64,000 nt of DNA from Pollenia angustigena (GCA_930367215.1 OV884056.1:198379310-198443309); one strand, 5' to 3'. Counted from the stretch's first letter, positions 43,419-54,017 are shown. Numbers and translations: made by a program. The notes: generated by a model from the sequence alone, not told the origin.

Positions 43419-43806
43419 AAATTCTGTGACTGTGTAGGGGGTTTAACTAGTTTTATCAGTTTCGATTAAAGTTTTATTGAAATTACTACTTACAGCTTTT
43501 AACCGCCAAGAGTTTACAGCGCTGCTTATGTTCGAATATGTTTGAGCTCTGTATTCAAGTTTTGTTGAAAATTTCTGTATACAATTTGTTTACGTTTTCT
43601 TTATGTTACTAAATTAATAACTTCCCGAAATTAACATAAATTATTATTTGTAAATAGTAAAATATAAACAAATTTTTATAAATTACATCCGTTTATTAAA
43701 ACATTAACATTAAAAAGAATGCACTATCATATTTAACTTAAATTTAGGTTAGATATTTCTTTAATTATATCATTTTTTAATTATATATATGTATGTATAC
43801 GCAGTA

Positions 43807-44003
43807 CAGGGTGGCGCAAAAGTAATGTTATGATTTAATAAGTAAATAAATTTTGTGTTCACTGTTTTGTTGATATTTTTTTATTTTGCAGAATTTACTT
43901 TAAAGGCTTAGAAAATTTATGAGAGAAAGACTCAGAACAGAAAACCCAATTTCGTTCAATTTTATTTTGAAAGTCAGCTTTCGGTTATTCAGGCTCAAAG
44001 GTA
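43807..44003 (+). mobile_element. mariner-like element, left end
   Basis: CAGGGTGGCGCAAAAGTAAT starts here after a TA (43805-43806) and is the inverted partner of 51820-51857. A short frame at 43954-44001 reads VQFYFESQLSVIQAQR, resembling the first helix of mariner transposases. The rest of the element resumes only near 51.58 kb, so foreign DNA of about 7.5 kb separates its halves. Confidence 0.65.
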
Positions 44004-44139
44004 ATATGTCCATGTTTTACATGCATATTTGCACTATGACTTCATTGCATGGTGGGTTTTAGCCACATAGTTTTTTACATTTTACTCTAAATGTCGATAG
44101 TACAGAGATTTGACATAGTCTTGCATATCTTGCAATATG

Positions 44140-45370
44140 TTAACAGTTGGCGGAACTGAAAACATTCAAACTCCTTGCTAGGAAGTTCGAGCTATCTAAT
44201 CTCTTGCTGCGTGTTTTCTGTCAAAAGCTCCTGTTAAATAGTAACAGGACACAGATGTCTCCTCCTCGCAACCGAGCCACTCCACTTGCTCCAGTTGCAA
44301 TTTGGAAAACATCTACCCGCGTTAGTTTGGGTACCACCATCAGCCACCTCGCGTAATCAGATTTACCGACGTCATTGTAAGAAAAGCATTCTGAACCAGA
44401 AAGCCTAGTCTTTGTTCGGTAACACTAATTATTTGTGAGGAAGCTCACTACAAACCACGATCTTAACAGGTTTATACCCATGCAGAGTACAACCAATTGT
44501 ATGAATTTTCACACCCTCTACCTGAACACAAAAGTGAACGAGCTCTTTCAAGAGACCTGCTACTGGTCCATACATATGATGCACTCCACATGTGCAGTGC
44601 ACTTCCAAAGCTAGAAGACAAGCAGACCCTCGATCGCTGGCCTGAGAAGGCTTACTTATCAACTCACTATGGTCGTGCACTGCAAATCATCTCACACTTC
44701 TTGTCGTACTTGCGAAGAGTCACAACCGAGACATAGGAAATTTTCACACTCCACCTGAAGCTGATGACATTCAAGGGAGGCTACTGATTCATATATAACG
44801 GAAGCTCACTACGCCACCAAACATTCGACCCAGCAATACCGAGTCAGTCCAAACATCCATCAACATCCCTCAACATCCTTCCACATCCTCTTCCTCCACA
44901 AATAGTGTTACTTGGCAAAAATTTCGGCTTTCTGTCACAGATCCCTTGACATTACAAGAGTCTCCATTGCAAATGGTAGGCAAAAATGATTCCTCACCAA
45001 TGATCAGCACAGGTGGTGCTAAACACCTGCGGGCCACTGATCCCCGAGGAAAACCATATTACCGTAAGTACTATGGTCAATTCTTCACGTCATTGAATAA
45101 ATTCAAGGACGCTAGACTTTTGGAAATTCGCTCCGCCATTCCTAGCCAGCCTCGGCTAGAGCCTTGTTTTGTTAGCCATCTCGAGAGATGTTTCCAGAAG
45201 ATACCACCTGGAGGTAATACATCGGCTTTTGTTGCATATTGAAGGTATACCACTAGGGCCGTCCTTCTGAACATGCAACTCCTATCCTCTAGGCTCAAAG
45301 GTACTATCGAATAATGAGCGATGAGGCCCATTTTGACCTCAATGGTCTGGTGGATTTTTTTATTTATTAA
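44140..45370 (+). other. GC-richer segment with unidentified coding-like frames
   Basis: Several plus-strand frames (44147-44356, 44497-44736, 44946-45242) have balanced codon use, unlike the surrounding DNA. Blocks GGAAGCTCACTAC (44438, 44801) and ATTTTCACAC-CT-CACCTGAA (44508, 44738) occur twice, pointing to a partial tandem duplication. The segment ends in GGATTTTTTTATTTATTAAA. It could be an old retroelement or host gene fragment; I recognise no domain. GTAAGT at about 45064 could be a splice donor. Confidence 0.3.
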
Positions 45371-45721
45371 ATTATAACATAACAGTCATGCCAAGAAACC
45401 GAGCTTGCGTTTGAGTGATCATTTTTGTAAAAATCACCTAAATGAGTATTTTCAAATCACTTTTGATGATTAAAAACTGATTTATCACTTGAGAAATGAT
45501 TCATATATGATTCAATCATATGTTCAAATAATGATTTCCAAATGTTTTGAATTTAAGGATTCATTTCAGGGTTTAAAAAACTGCAGTCGAAACCAAAAAC
45601 TGTCGAACAAAAAACGAAAATTTGTGTACAACTTTTCGCTTTTTGAGTTGGTTTGACAGCGACTGTTTACATTTAATTAATCAAAGGTAAAAACAACCGT
45701 TTATTGTTGGCCAATCACAAA

Positions 45722-46172
45722 CCATATTCATAAAAAACCTTTCAGGTTTATAAAAGGTTTATGAAACGAATTTTCAAAAATTGTTTTAATGAATATGGGG
45801 GTAAGTAAATAATACGTATTTAAAAAAAAAGAATTACAAGTTTTTGAAGGAAGTGGTGGAAACAGTGTTCGATAAACACTAAATATCGTTCCTTAGTGTT
45901 CGGTTGGCTAGATATGTGGAAAACACAAACGCTTATAGTTTTTTGTGTAGCAAATCATTAAAACAAAAAACGTTTCCTGGCTTTTCATCTTTCAAACACA
46001 AAAATAATACTGTTCATATCAACTCAACAAAAAGATGAGAACATTTAATTCCGTTCAGTTTTTTTAACCACAAACTTCATTGTGTTCGGCTCAGCTCATT
46101 AATGTTCGGCTGGTAAAAAAAATCTAAAATTTTTTACAAAAACACAAACACAATACACATACGAAACAAACA
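45722..46172 (+). repeat. Direct repeat copy 1 (small MITE plus family X)
   Basis: About 450 bp that recurs at 46671-47106 with roughly 95% identity by eye. It begins with the small CCATATTCATA-ended MITE and continues into family X (GTTCGATAAACACTAAATAT.. CAAACTTCATTGTGTTCGGC.. ATACACATACGAAACAAAC). After 46172 this copy continues with more X sequence to about 46250 (CTGTTCGTGCTGC). Confidence 0.8.
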
Positions 46173-46670
46173 AAAAGCTAGCAAAATAATTTCACTCAAG
46201 CGAACATACACATAATACACACACAAGCTGTTCGTGCTGCGGTCGTTGTTTTTTCATCTCTTTATCAATGTAAAATAAGAAACATTTTAGAACATTAAAA
46301 TAAAATGTTTGTATACACTATCAATACAATTGTTCTGTTTTTTAACGAAGAACAGAACACTATGTAATGTTTGGTGCTTTCTTGAAAATAGTTACGAACG
46401 GTATTAAGGGTTGTGTTCGTCTACACAAACCCTAAAAAAATAAATATCGTTCTTGGCTGTGTGAGCTGAACGCTAAATAATGTTCTGTTTATTTTCGCTT
46501 CGTTTATACTTGCTTCAAAAAATTAAATGATTTTAAATTCAAAGCAGATGCTTATAAGATATTTTTCATTTAGATTCTGAAAATGCAGAAAAATCCTATT
46601 TCTGTAACAGAGACAAAAGTGCAAAATTAACATTTCAGAAAATTCTGAATCAAACAATAAGTAAAGATTA

Positions 46671-46757
46671 ACCCCCATATTCATAAAAAAAAACTTTCAG
46701 GTTTATAAAAGGTTTATGAAACGAATTTTCAAAAATTGTTTTAATGAATATGGGGGT
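46671..46757. mobile_element. 86-bp MITE with ACCCCCATATTCAT ends
   Basis: ACCCCCATATTCAT at the left and ATGAATATGGGGGT at the right are perfect inverted ends, and the interior has AGGTTTATAAAAGGTTTATG. The same element at 45722-45803 has lost some left-end C residues. Confidence 0.7.
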
Positions 46758-47106
46758 AAGTAAATAATACGTATTTAAAAAAAAGAATTACAAGTTTTTG
46801 AAGGAAGTGGTGGAAACAGTGTTCGATAAACACTAAATATCGTTCCTTAGTGTTGGGTTGGCTAGATACACAAACGCTTATAGTTTTTTGTGTAGCAAAT
46901 CATAAAAAAAACGTTTCCAGGCTTTTCATCTTTCAAACACAAAAATAATACTGTTCATATCAACTCAACAAAAAGATTAGAACGTTTAATTCCGTTCAGT
47001 TTTTTGTAACACAAACTTCATTGTGTTGGGCTCAGCTCATTAATGTTCGGCTGGTAAAAAAAATCTAAAATTTTTACAAAAACAAAATACACATACGAAA
47101 CAAACA
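46671..47106 (+). repeat. Direct repeat copy 2
   Basis: Second copy of 45722-46172, offset about 950 bp, with small deletions (for example the GTGGAAAA block near 46868 is missing). High similarity means a fairly recent local duplication. Confidence 0.8.
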
Positions 47107-47120
47107 AAAAATAAATTGTC

Positions 47121-47327
47121 TTGGAAAATAAATTCCGCTTCAAGACACAAAGATTGCCCTGGCTGGGAAAAGTCGGAAGATTGAACGCGGATACTCCAGC
47201 ACGAAAGACATTCGAGGATCTATACCATCGATCGGCAACCTATGCTATTACATTTTGCGACTATATGCATGGAATTTGTGCGTACGACCCTCGGGAATGG
47301 TTGTTAGAATTGACGCGATGGGCTTAA
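47121..47327 (+). pseudogene. Possible retrotransposon-derived fragment
   Basis: A 69-codon open frame with RLPWLGKVGRLNADTPARK and YDPREWLLELTRWA. The first block resembles the W-L-G-H-V-x-R-M..P-A-R-K segment found downstream of reverse transcriptase in several insect elements. The match is short and the flanks are not coding, so this is tentative. It ends about 60 bp before the inverted terminus at 47387. Confidence 0.35.
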
Positions 47328-47756
47328 GTACAAGAACATTTATGGTGTTTTCTTTTCTAAAAAATAATAATGCATTATATTATATTATGAGTAAGTAGCC
47401 GTTATGCGGCGAACTTTCTAGAGCCATCTAGACGTTACTAGTATCATATACACGTATGCGCTAGAGTATAAACAAGATCCCAAGAGATGGCATGATTCAT
47501 TCTAAGTTCTGACTTTGTCAATAACGTCCCTACAAGAATAGTGACGGTCATTTGACCTATCATATGACCGACATTGCTGATATAGATGTCGGTCATCGCG
47601 TAGAACAAAGTTTCTATCATTTTCTTAAGGCCAACGTGAAAAAAATTACCTGAACTTTTGTGTACGTGTGATTTTGCATCCTTCTTTAACCTATGAATTT
47701 TGTGGTAGATAAAACATATATCTGATCTGTTTACTCTTATACTCTTTACATAAAAG

Positions 47757-47850
47757 TACTGATGTATAAACCGGACACAGCTGACTAGTCAGTACTGATG
47801 CATTTACCGGTCCCAGCTGACTAGTCAGTACTGATGCATATATTCGTCAC
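47757..47850 (+). repeat. 36-bp tandem repeat, about 2.6 copies
   Basis: TACTGATG starts repeats at 47757, 47793 and 47829; each full unit has CAGCTGACTAGTCAG, itself near-palindromic. Confidence 0.8.
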
Positions 47851-48013
47851 TACTGACGTATTTTTAGCTTAAATAAAACACGATTAATTTTATTAAATTC
47901 TCACACATATTTTTGTTTTTTATTTTAAATAAAATTCAATATTTGTTCGTTTTACAAAATAAATTAAATAAATAAATAATTATTTTTTGTCCTATGTGGT
48001 AATTTAAATTTTA

Positions 48014-48410
48014 TAAAGCTTTTTTGCAATGGTCCCAACTTCAATATTTCACTTGGGTTTTGCTTAAGTCAACCTTTGGTTAGCATTGATGCTATAGATA
48101 AGTACATATACTAAGAAATGATCCTATACACTACCAGAATATCTCATAGTTTCATTAGAATCATTCCTAAGTCCCAATTCACACGTTGCAAGTCTTATTG
48201 ATAAGCTTGCTACTTTATAACAAGAGTGACGAGAGGAAAAGAAACGTTTCTCTCTCGCCTATAAGGTAGCAAGCTGATCAATAAGACTTGCAACGTGTGA
48301 ATTGGCACTAAGTATATGTTTACATCTATAGCATCAATGTTAACCAAAGGTTGGCTTTAGCAAAAACCAAGTGAAATATTAAAAGAATGGGAATATTGCA
48401 AAAAGGCTCA
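48014..48410. mobile_element. Double (nested) foldback
   Basis: Outer arms 48018-48112 and 48310-48410 are inverted (TTTTTTGCAAT, AATATTTCACTTGG, CAACCTTTGGTTA-CATTGA, TGCTATAGAT). Inside, a second palindrome has arms 48172-48219 and 48258-48305 (CCAATTCACACGTTGCAAGT, CTTATTGAT-AGCTTGCTAC). The two pairs are separated by about 60 bp on the left but only about 5 bp on the right, so the inner one probably inserted into the outer. Confidence 0.75.
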
Positions 48411-48569
48411 ATAAAACAGGGACCGATACAGTTATTCCTCCTTTCATAAACGTCAGATGATAACAGTTTTTTTATTAAATATTAGACGTTGCTCTTAACC
48501 AATAGTTTTATTAAAAAGTTATTGGTTTTTGCAAAACGTTTGGCTAGATCAGACACCATTTAACTGTTT

Positions 48570-48924
48570 TTAAATATCATTGTACAATTCTGCTACATAT
48601 TGTATCCATTCGAAACGTTTGCCGTGTTTAGTTTTTACTAAAAACTTCTTAGACAATTTGTTAAACCATAAAGAGTGTCTGATTCCTCACAATTGTAAAG
48701 AGCACACACTAAAGAGGTTACTGTGCGATCAAGAAGTGCTAGATTTGTGTTTTTAGCTACAATTTGCAAAATACTGTAAAATACAAAAAAAAAATGACGA
48801 CTTAATTTTGTTTAAAAACAAATTTTCATGATAACATACCTCTGAATATCGTATAACCAACTCTGGCTCCTTATAATGCAACCAAATCAAGTTGACTGCT
48901 GTACGTATGCGTTTACACCATTCA
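48570..48924 (-). pseudogene. Captured fragment of an unidentified host gene, two exons and an intron
   Basis: Minus strand. Exon A 48924-48840 follows a CTTCCACCTGCAG acceptor and encodes EWCKRIRTAVNLIWLHYKEP then ELVIRYSE. The donor is GAG|GTATGT and the intron is 66 bp (48839-48774) ending TTTTTGTATTTTACAG. Exon B encodes ILQIVAKNTNLALLDRTVTS, LVCALYNCEESDTLYGLTNC, then after a one-base frame change FLVKTKHGKRFEWIQYVAEL and a stop at 48570-48572. The composition suggests a helical-repeat protein. I do not recognise it. The frame change and a phase mismatch across the intron indicate a pseudogene. Confidence 0.6.
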
Positions 48925-48953
48925 CTGCAGGTGGAAGAATTAACACGGAAAAT

Positions 48954-49440
48954 GTTTTCGCCTCTAATCATAATATGACGATTATCCAACTGAACATCGG
49001 GATGAGCCTCTTCATTGAGAATACTTTCAGCACCGCCAGCAGGAGCCAAACCAATTAATTCCCAGTAATCTACATGCAATTCGTGTCCACCTGGTGCATA
49101 AAACAAATAAATGAGTTTCTACAATATTGTTCACGAAACGAAACTTACCGATTTGCCTTCTGGCACAGGTTTTAGTGTACCAAACATTGTAAAAATCCGT
49201 AATGTAAATAAAAAATTAAACCTTTGCCTTGACGTCTTAAACGATGTGTCCATCCATAGATTTTAACATTTCTGTTAATTTTCGACACATTCAAATATGC
49301 AGCTGGCCAACTGGGATCTTCGGATATGAGTATTTTTGCCTTCATCCAAATTTTGTTTAGGCTTTTCCGCATCTTCAGCTTCGCGTTTTTCTTTTTCGCA
49401 TTTTTTTAACATACTTACCCAAATCCTTTGGATTTTCTTT
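48954..49440 (-). pseudogene. Captured asparaginyl-tRNA synthetase fragment (cytoplasmic AsnRS)
   Basis: Minus strand. From 49440: NPKDLGK, then CEKEKREAEDAEKPKQNLDE, ISEDPSWPAA, VKIYGWTHRLRRQGK (start of the OB-fold anticodon-binding domain), GFLQCLV and GTLKPVPEGKS. Then comes GTAAGT (49148-49143), an intron remnant of about 51-58 bp, and APGGHELHVDYWELIGLAPA.. DVQLDNRHIMIRGEN ending at 48954. These are consecutive landmarks of class II cytoplasmic AsnRS. Lesions: the L-T-L-R-D-G-T segment and about 20 residues after FLQC are deleted, with frameshifts. The whole catalytic core is absent. A retained intron means a DNA copy, not a processed one. Confidence 0.85.
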
Positions 49441-49665
49441 ATTTATTTTAATAATTTAATAATTATTAAAATATTTTGCAGTATTTAATTTAAACAATTC
49501 ACAAATTTTCACAAATATTAGCGTATGTATAACAAAAATTAAAAAAAAATTGGCATTTTTGTGGGGTATCACGCTGAGAAAATTATAGTTGGTTGTGAAT
49601 AAAAGCTATAAATTACGGTTGTTAAAGTGACTAAGTACTAAATAAAGTTGTGTAAATTATAAACA

Positions 49666-49868
49666 GTGTTTAAAGCAGCCATCGGCAAAATCAGGGCGCC
49701 GCGTTTGCTCTTTTCTCTTTTATTCTCTTGTATGCTCTTTTATTACGTACATGTGCACACACATTGCAGAGAATTTAACAACATTAACAACAACATATGT
49801 AAAATTCATACAACGCATATAATCGCAAAATGTAATAGTATAGGTTGCCGATGGCAGGTTTAAAGTGT
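49666..49868. mobile_element. Small MITE with TTTAAA..GCCATCGGCAA ends
   Basis: Left TTTAAAGCAGCCATCGGCAA and right (minus strand TTTAAACCTGCCATCGGCAA) are inverted. The interior includes CAGGGCGCCGCG and CTCTTTT repeats. Nested near the right end of the 47387-49973 element. Confidence 0.65.
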
Positions 49869-49973
49869 TGTGATTATTTTGTTTTATTTGCGATCCTATT
49901 TATACTCTAGCCCAGACGTGTAGATGAGACTAGTAACGTCTAGATGGCTCTAGCATAACGGCTACTTACTCAT

Positions 49974-50589
49974 CTATAGTTACTATCGATATGGCTGAAT
50001 TAATTTAGTTATTAGGCATCATAAACTAAGGCATAATTTTAGGCGTTACCATAAATTGAGATAACTTAATAACGAACATTCGAGTATTTACAGTGGGGTT
50101 GAAGTACAATTATGCACAACAATTTTAACATTTCATCTGTACATTGATTTTTACACTAGAAGTGTGCGTAACTTATACAATAACAATTTTAACTAACAAA
50201 ATAACTAACAAATACTTAACTAAAGTTGCTTTCGTAACAATATTATGTCACACTCAATTATAACTGCGGGTAAGAAATGGAACAAATTTGGCATTTATTG
50301 TTGCAACATATTTAGAAAGGAACACGACAACTTTTCCCATTTTTGCATACATATATTTTTAGAATAGAACAAAAACCCGTGCGAATGGTAGCATACATGG
50401 AACATTTTTGTCTGAAAATAAAACACCATTAGAGTCTTGCTGGCACTGTCTCCCATAACAGAAGCTTCTTAACTAAGTACCAACCCAGAACTACCCCCCT
50501 TCATTTTAGCATTTGTTTCGGCTAATGACTACCCACTCTCTGCACCACTTTTTGCAAAGCAACAGAGAATGCGTCCGTAATAAAAAAAA
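49974..50589. other. No recognisable gene
   Basis: AT-rich DNA between the TIR element and the mini-me copy. Confidence 0.3.
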
Positions 50590-51284
50590 AACAAGTAAGA
50601 GTGCTATATTCGGCTAGGCCGAATCTAAAATAGCCTTTACTATGGTGCGATAAGAACAGAAAGTTACAAATGTTTTGGTCAAAACTTTTTTGTATCTGAA
50701 CCGGTTTTTCCGAGATTTTTAGAAAATATGTTCTACATAAGATCTTCCGATCTTTTGGTATACAAGGCGTATTCATAGGTCATATGATAGCCCAAAAATT
50801 CAAGTATGTATTTATACAATTTATACATATTTTCTGTACCACGCCCACTTCTTCAATCTCGCCCACATTTTGTTGGATGCTGTGTATTGATAACCGAAAT
50901 ATTTGTACATAATTTGGAAACTTTGGCCCTTGCCTTTCTCCAGATATGCAGAAAAAAATAAGAAACAACAACTAAAAGGGATTTTTGAGAAAAATCCTCA
51001 GCCATTTGTATACCGATCTTGCTAAATTGCAATAGCAAAAAATGGTGGACTATATGTGACATAAATGTAAAGTAACCTAGCCCCTATCATGTCTGTGGTC
51101 TTCGGAAAACAGATATTAAACGTAAGACGGACGGACGGAAGGACATCGTTAAATCAATTTCGCTTTTCATAAGGACCCAGGATATATATACTTTATAGGG
51201 TCTAAGATCAATATTGTATAAATTACAAACGGAATGACAAACTTATATATACGCTTTTCCATCTGTAGTGAAGGGTATAAAAAG
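50590..51284 (+). mobile_element. mini-me/DINE-1 element, copy 3
   Basis: Starts AACAAGTAAGAGTGCTATAT with the TTCGGCTAGGCCGAA hairpin. The core is inverted relative to the 15.3-kb copy: GACGGACGGACGGAAGGACA, about 30 bp, then CCCAGGATATATATACTTTA. It ends GAAGGGTATAAAAA. It has none of the 153-bp units of the other two copies, so it is a different subfamily. Confidence 0.75.
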
Positions 51285-51583
51285 TCGCTGTGCCCTGGAT
51301 ATGCCTATTGTATATCTACATATAAGATGGAAAGCGTAAACGGGGAAGAGAGAGACTTCGGGGGAAAGATTTGAAAGAGCTGAGTCTGGTTGGAGACAAA
51401 GAGCAAAAGTTCTAAGCGCATTTAAAACATTTTTTAAGTAGGCCAAAAACAGGTTGTAGAGCTATCTAAGTAAGTAAGTAATTATCAGTTGCCGATCCCA
51501 TATATTTTTCAAAACGTTTTAACTAGATATTAAGTACTTTCATATAGGTACCCGAGAACCTTGCTACAATATCTACCTATAAA

Positions 51584-51766
51584 ATGTTCACCGCGTACAT
51601 AAGGGTTAACACGAATATCCGAGAATATATGAGTTCGCTGGAACCAAAAATTTTAAGAAAAGTTATGGGAATTTCTTTGGAAAGAGCACGTCAGGTTGAA
51701 TCATATAATGGGCACCCCTTGAGAGATACCTATTATCTTCTTAACATAAATACTCCCAAACTATAG
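51584..51766 (+). pseudogene. mariner transposase C-terminus
   Basis: Frame reads EPKILRKVMGISLERARQVE then SYNGHPLRDTYY. This matches the final helix and the G-G-H-L-x-D-I-I-F tail of mariner transposases, with G-H-P-L-R-D here. Open to a stop at 51764-51766 and followed 50 bases later by the right inverted repeat. The catalytic domain is missing. Confidence 0.65.
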
Positions 51767-51817
51767 GGTTAATTTTAATAAGTGTCAAAGTTAAACAATA
51801 TCTGAAAAAAAAGTAAT

Positions 51818-51857
51818 TTATTAAATAAATCATAACGTTACTTATGCGCCACCCTGT
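51818..51857. repeat. mariner right inverted repeat
   Basis: Minus strand reads CAGGGTGGCGCATAAGTAAC, matching 43807-43826 with two mismatches; TA lies at 51858-51859. Confidence 0.75.
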
Positions 51858-51859
51858 TA

Positions 51860-54017
51860 CTACGGTTTTCAATTTCGTCTAGTACAACAACCAACAAAGA
51901 AATTCATTCATAATTTTTATCTCTACGTTTGATAGTACATTCGAACCACTACCGCAGTAACAAAACGCACATCTACCTAAACTTGTACTAATACTGGCAG
52001 CTTAACTTTAACTAAGAAAATGTACTAAAATACAAAATTAATAAGTTGGGGGTTTTTTTTCTGCTTCTTCTACCAGTTAAAAAAGAAAACAACAGTAAAG
52101 TATAAAAAAAAATAATGTAAGATAAAAGAAAAAAAAACCGTAAAAAGCAAACAAAAATTACACATGTTTATAAACACTCACACAGATACATTCTGGTATT
52201 AACCACAAAGCTATCAACAATTTTGTTTTGATTACAATATTCGCAAACAAAACATGGTAAATAACCAAAATAAGATAGAATTTAGATGAAAAAAAAAATG
52301 TTGTAACAACATGTTTGATAGTGGAAAACACTCAAACTTGGCATGATCAAATGGTTGCAATGGATTGTATTGAGTGCTTTTCCTCTAAATTGTTGCTGGA
52401 AAAAACAGATGTTCGAAACAAATGATCATTTAGTCGGCTAGCGAATGCCAATGAGTGAACTTCATAACGACGGGTGAACAGAATTGTATTGAAAGCGCGC
52501 GCGCTCGTAATTAAGATAACAACAACAATTTATAATGAATAATTAAAAACAAATACAATTAAAGAAAAAAAGTGTACGTGTGTTTTTTATATATTTTATG
52601 AATTATTTTTTGTTGTAAATGAGTGTTTAAATATTTTATTTCTTTTGGAACAACAACAAAATTTTATAATTTTTTTTTTTTATGAAAAAGAGAGAAATAT
52701 AAACAAAAATAAAGAAAACGAAAATAACGAGCGACATACCTACAATTGAAAATGTAAAAAAGTATTTAATTTGAAGAAATTGAAACGTTTATGTTTTTAA
52801 ACAAAATATTATTATAAATTTTTTTTTTTTAATAAAGTTTATAAATTGAAAAGGTTTTGTTAAAATTTTAATAAACAAAGTTGATTATATTAAAAAAGTA
52901 CATACATATTTTTTAAATTCAAGTGTTTTTTCAAGTTTAAAGAAAAATCATAAAACAAAATTTGAAATTCTAAAGAGAATAAAATAATTAGAAACCTAAT
53001 TCTCAAATAAATAATAACAAAAAAACCAACAACAACACTACCTATAAATATTTTATAAGTGTTTTTGTATATTTTTAAAAGGAAAAAGGTTTTAATTATT
53101 TCTAAGTCAATTTAATAAGAAAAAAATTACGTTTTCAAGTGGGTTAAAAAAAAACTCAAAAACAAAAATCTTAATTTTGTAAACAGAAACAAAAAATATT
53201 GAAAATTCAAAACCAAAACAAATACAAATACATACAATACTTGTGGGCTAAATTTAAAAATTAATTTTCAAACAAGCCACAAAAAAAAATTAAACAAAAT
53301 TAAATCACATATTGGAATAATTTTTAAACAAAAAAAAAAAAAAAAATTCTTACATAAAATTTTAACATAAGATTGGGTTTTTTGCTCAAAAGTTACGGAA
53401 ATTTTTAACAATAAAAGCAAAAATTAAAACAGGAAAAAGAATTTAAAACACGACACAATTAATAAATTTTATAGTGAAACAACAAAAAAGTTAAAAAAAA
53501 AAAAAAAATATTGTAAAATAATTAACAAAAAAAAAAAAAAAAAAATAAAATAATTTTTTTTGGTTAAAAAAGCACGTTGTGGTTTTAAAAACATTTTCAT
53601 TCATTTTATTATTGTTATTATTGAGTGGTGAAAAAAGCTTATAACATTTTTTATAAAAAAATATTAACAAAAGTGGTGAGTGAAAAAATTATAAAGTTTA
53701 TTTTGGTCATTCATACGATTTTGCAGTTTGCAGTGTTTATTTTTCTTTTAATTTTGATGGATAATGAATGAAATTTTAAAAACAAAATTTTTAAATTAAA
53801 AACGTTTAGCTTTTAAAGTTCAAACTTTGGGTATAAAATAGAAAATTTTTCAGTTACTTACTGTGTGTTTTTGAAATTAAAATAACATTTTTTTTTCGAG
53901 AATTTTCATTAAAACAACAATAAAAAAAAACTCAAGTTTGTTTATGTTTTCAATATAAATTCCCAAACGAACATTTTAATTTGAATTTCAAAAACAGGCA
54001 GTTGATGTTTTAGAATC
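51860..54017. other. Repeat-poor A-rich block, possible non-coding exon
   Basis: About 2 kb with no inverted repeats, LINE or DINE pieces that I can see, in contrast to all neighbouring DNA. It contains GCGCGCGCGCTCG at 52496-52508, AACAACAACAA runs, long A tracts (53330-53345, 53494-53508, 53528-53543) and a donor-like GTGAGT at about 53675. Fly genes with long 5' UTRs look like this, but nothing proves transcription. Confidence 0.3.

Larger units (their letters stand above)
47387..49973. mobile_element. 2.6-kb element with ~85-bp inverted ends carrying host gene pieces
   Basis: Left arm 47387-47475 and right arm 49897-49973 are inverted. Both read ATGAGTAAGTAGCCGTTATG, then TAGAGCCATCTAGACGTTAC, TAGT-TCAT-TACACGT and GCTAGAGTATAAA; the left arm has about 11 extra bases after GTTATGC. 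Between them lie a 36-bp tandem repeat, a double foldback, pieces of two host genes on the minus strand, and a small MITE. No transposase is visible and no clear target duplication, so the superfamily is unknown; long inverted ends with gene pieces recall Pack-MULEs. Confidence 0.65.
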
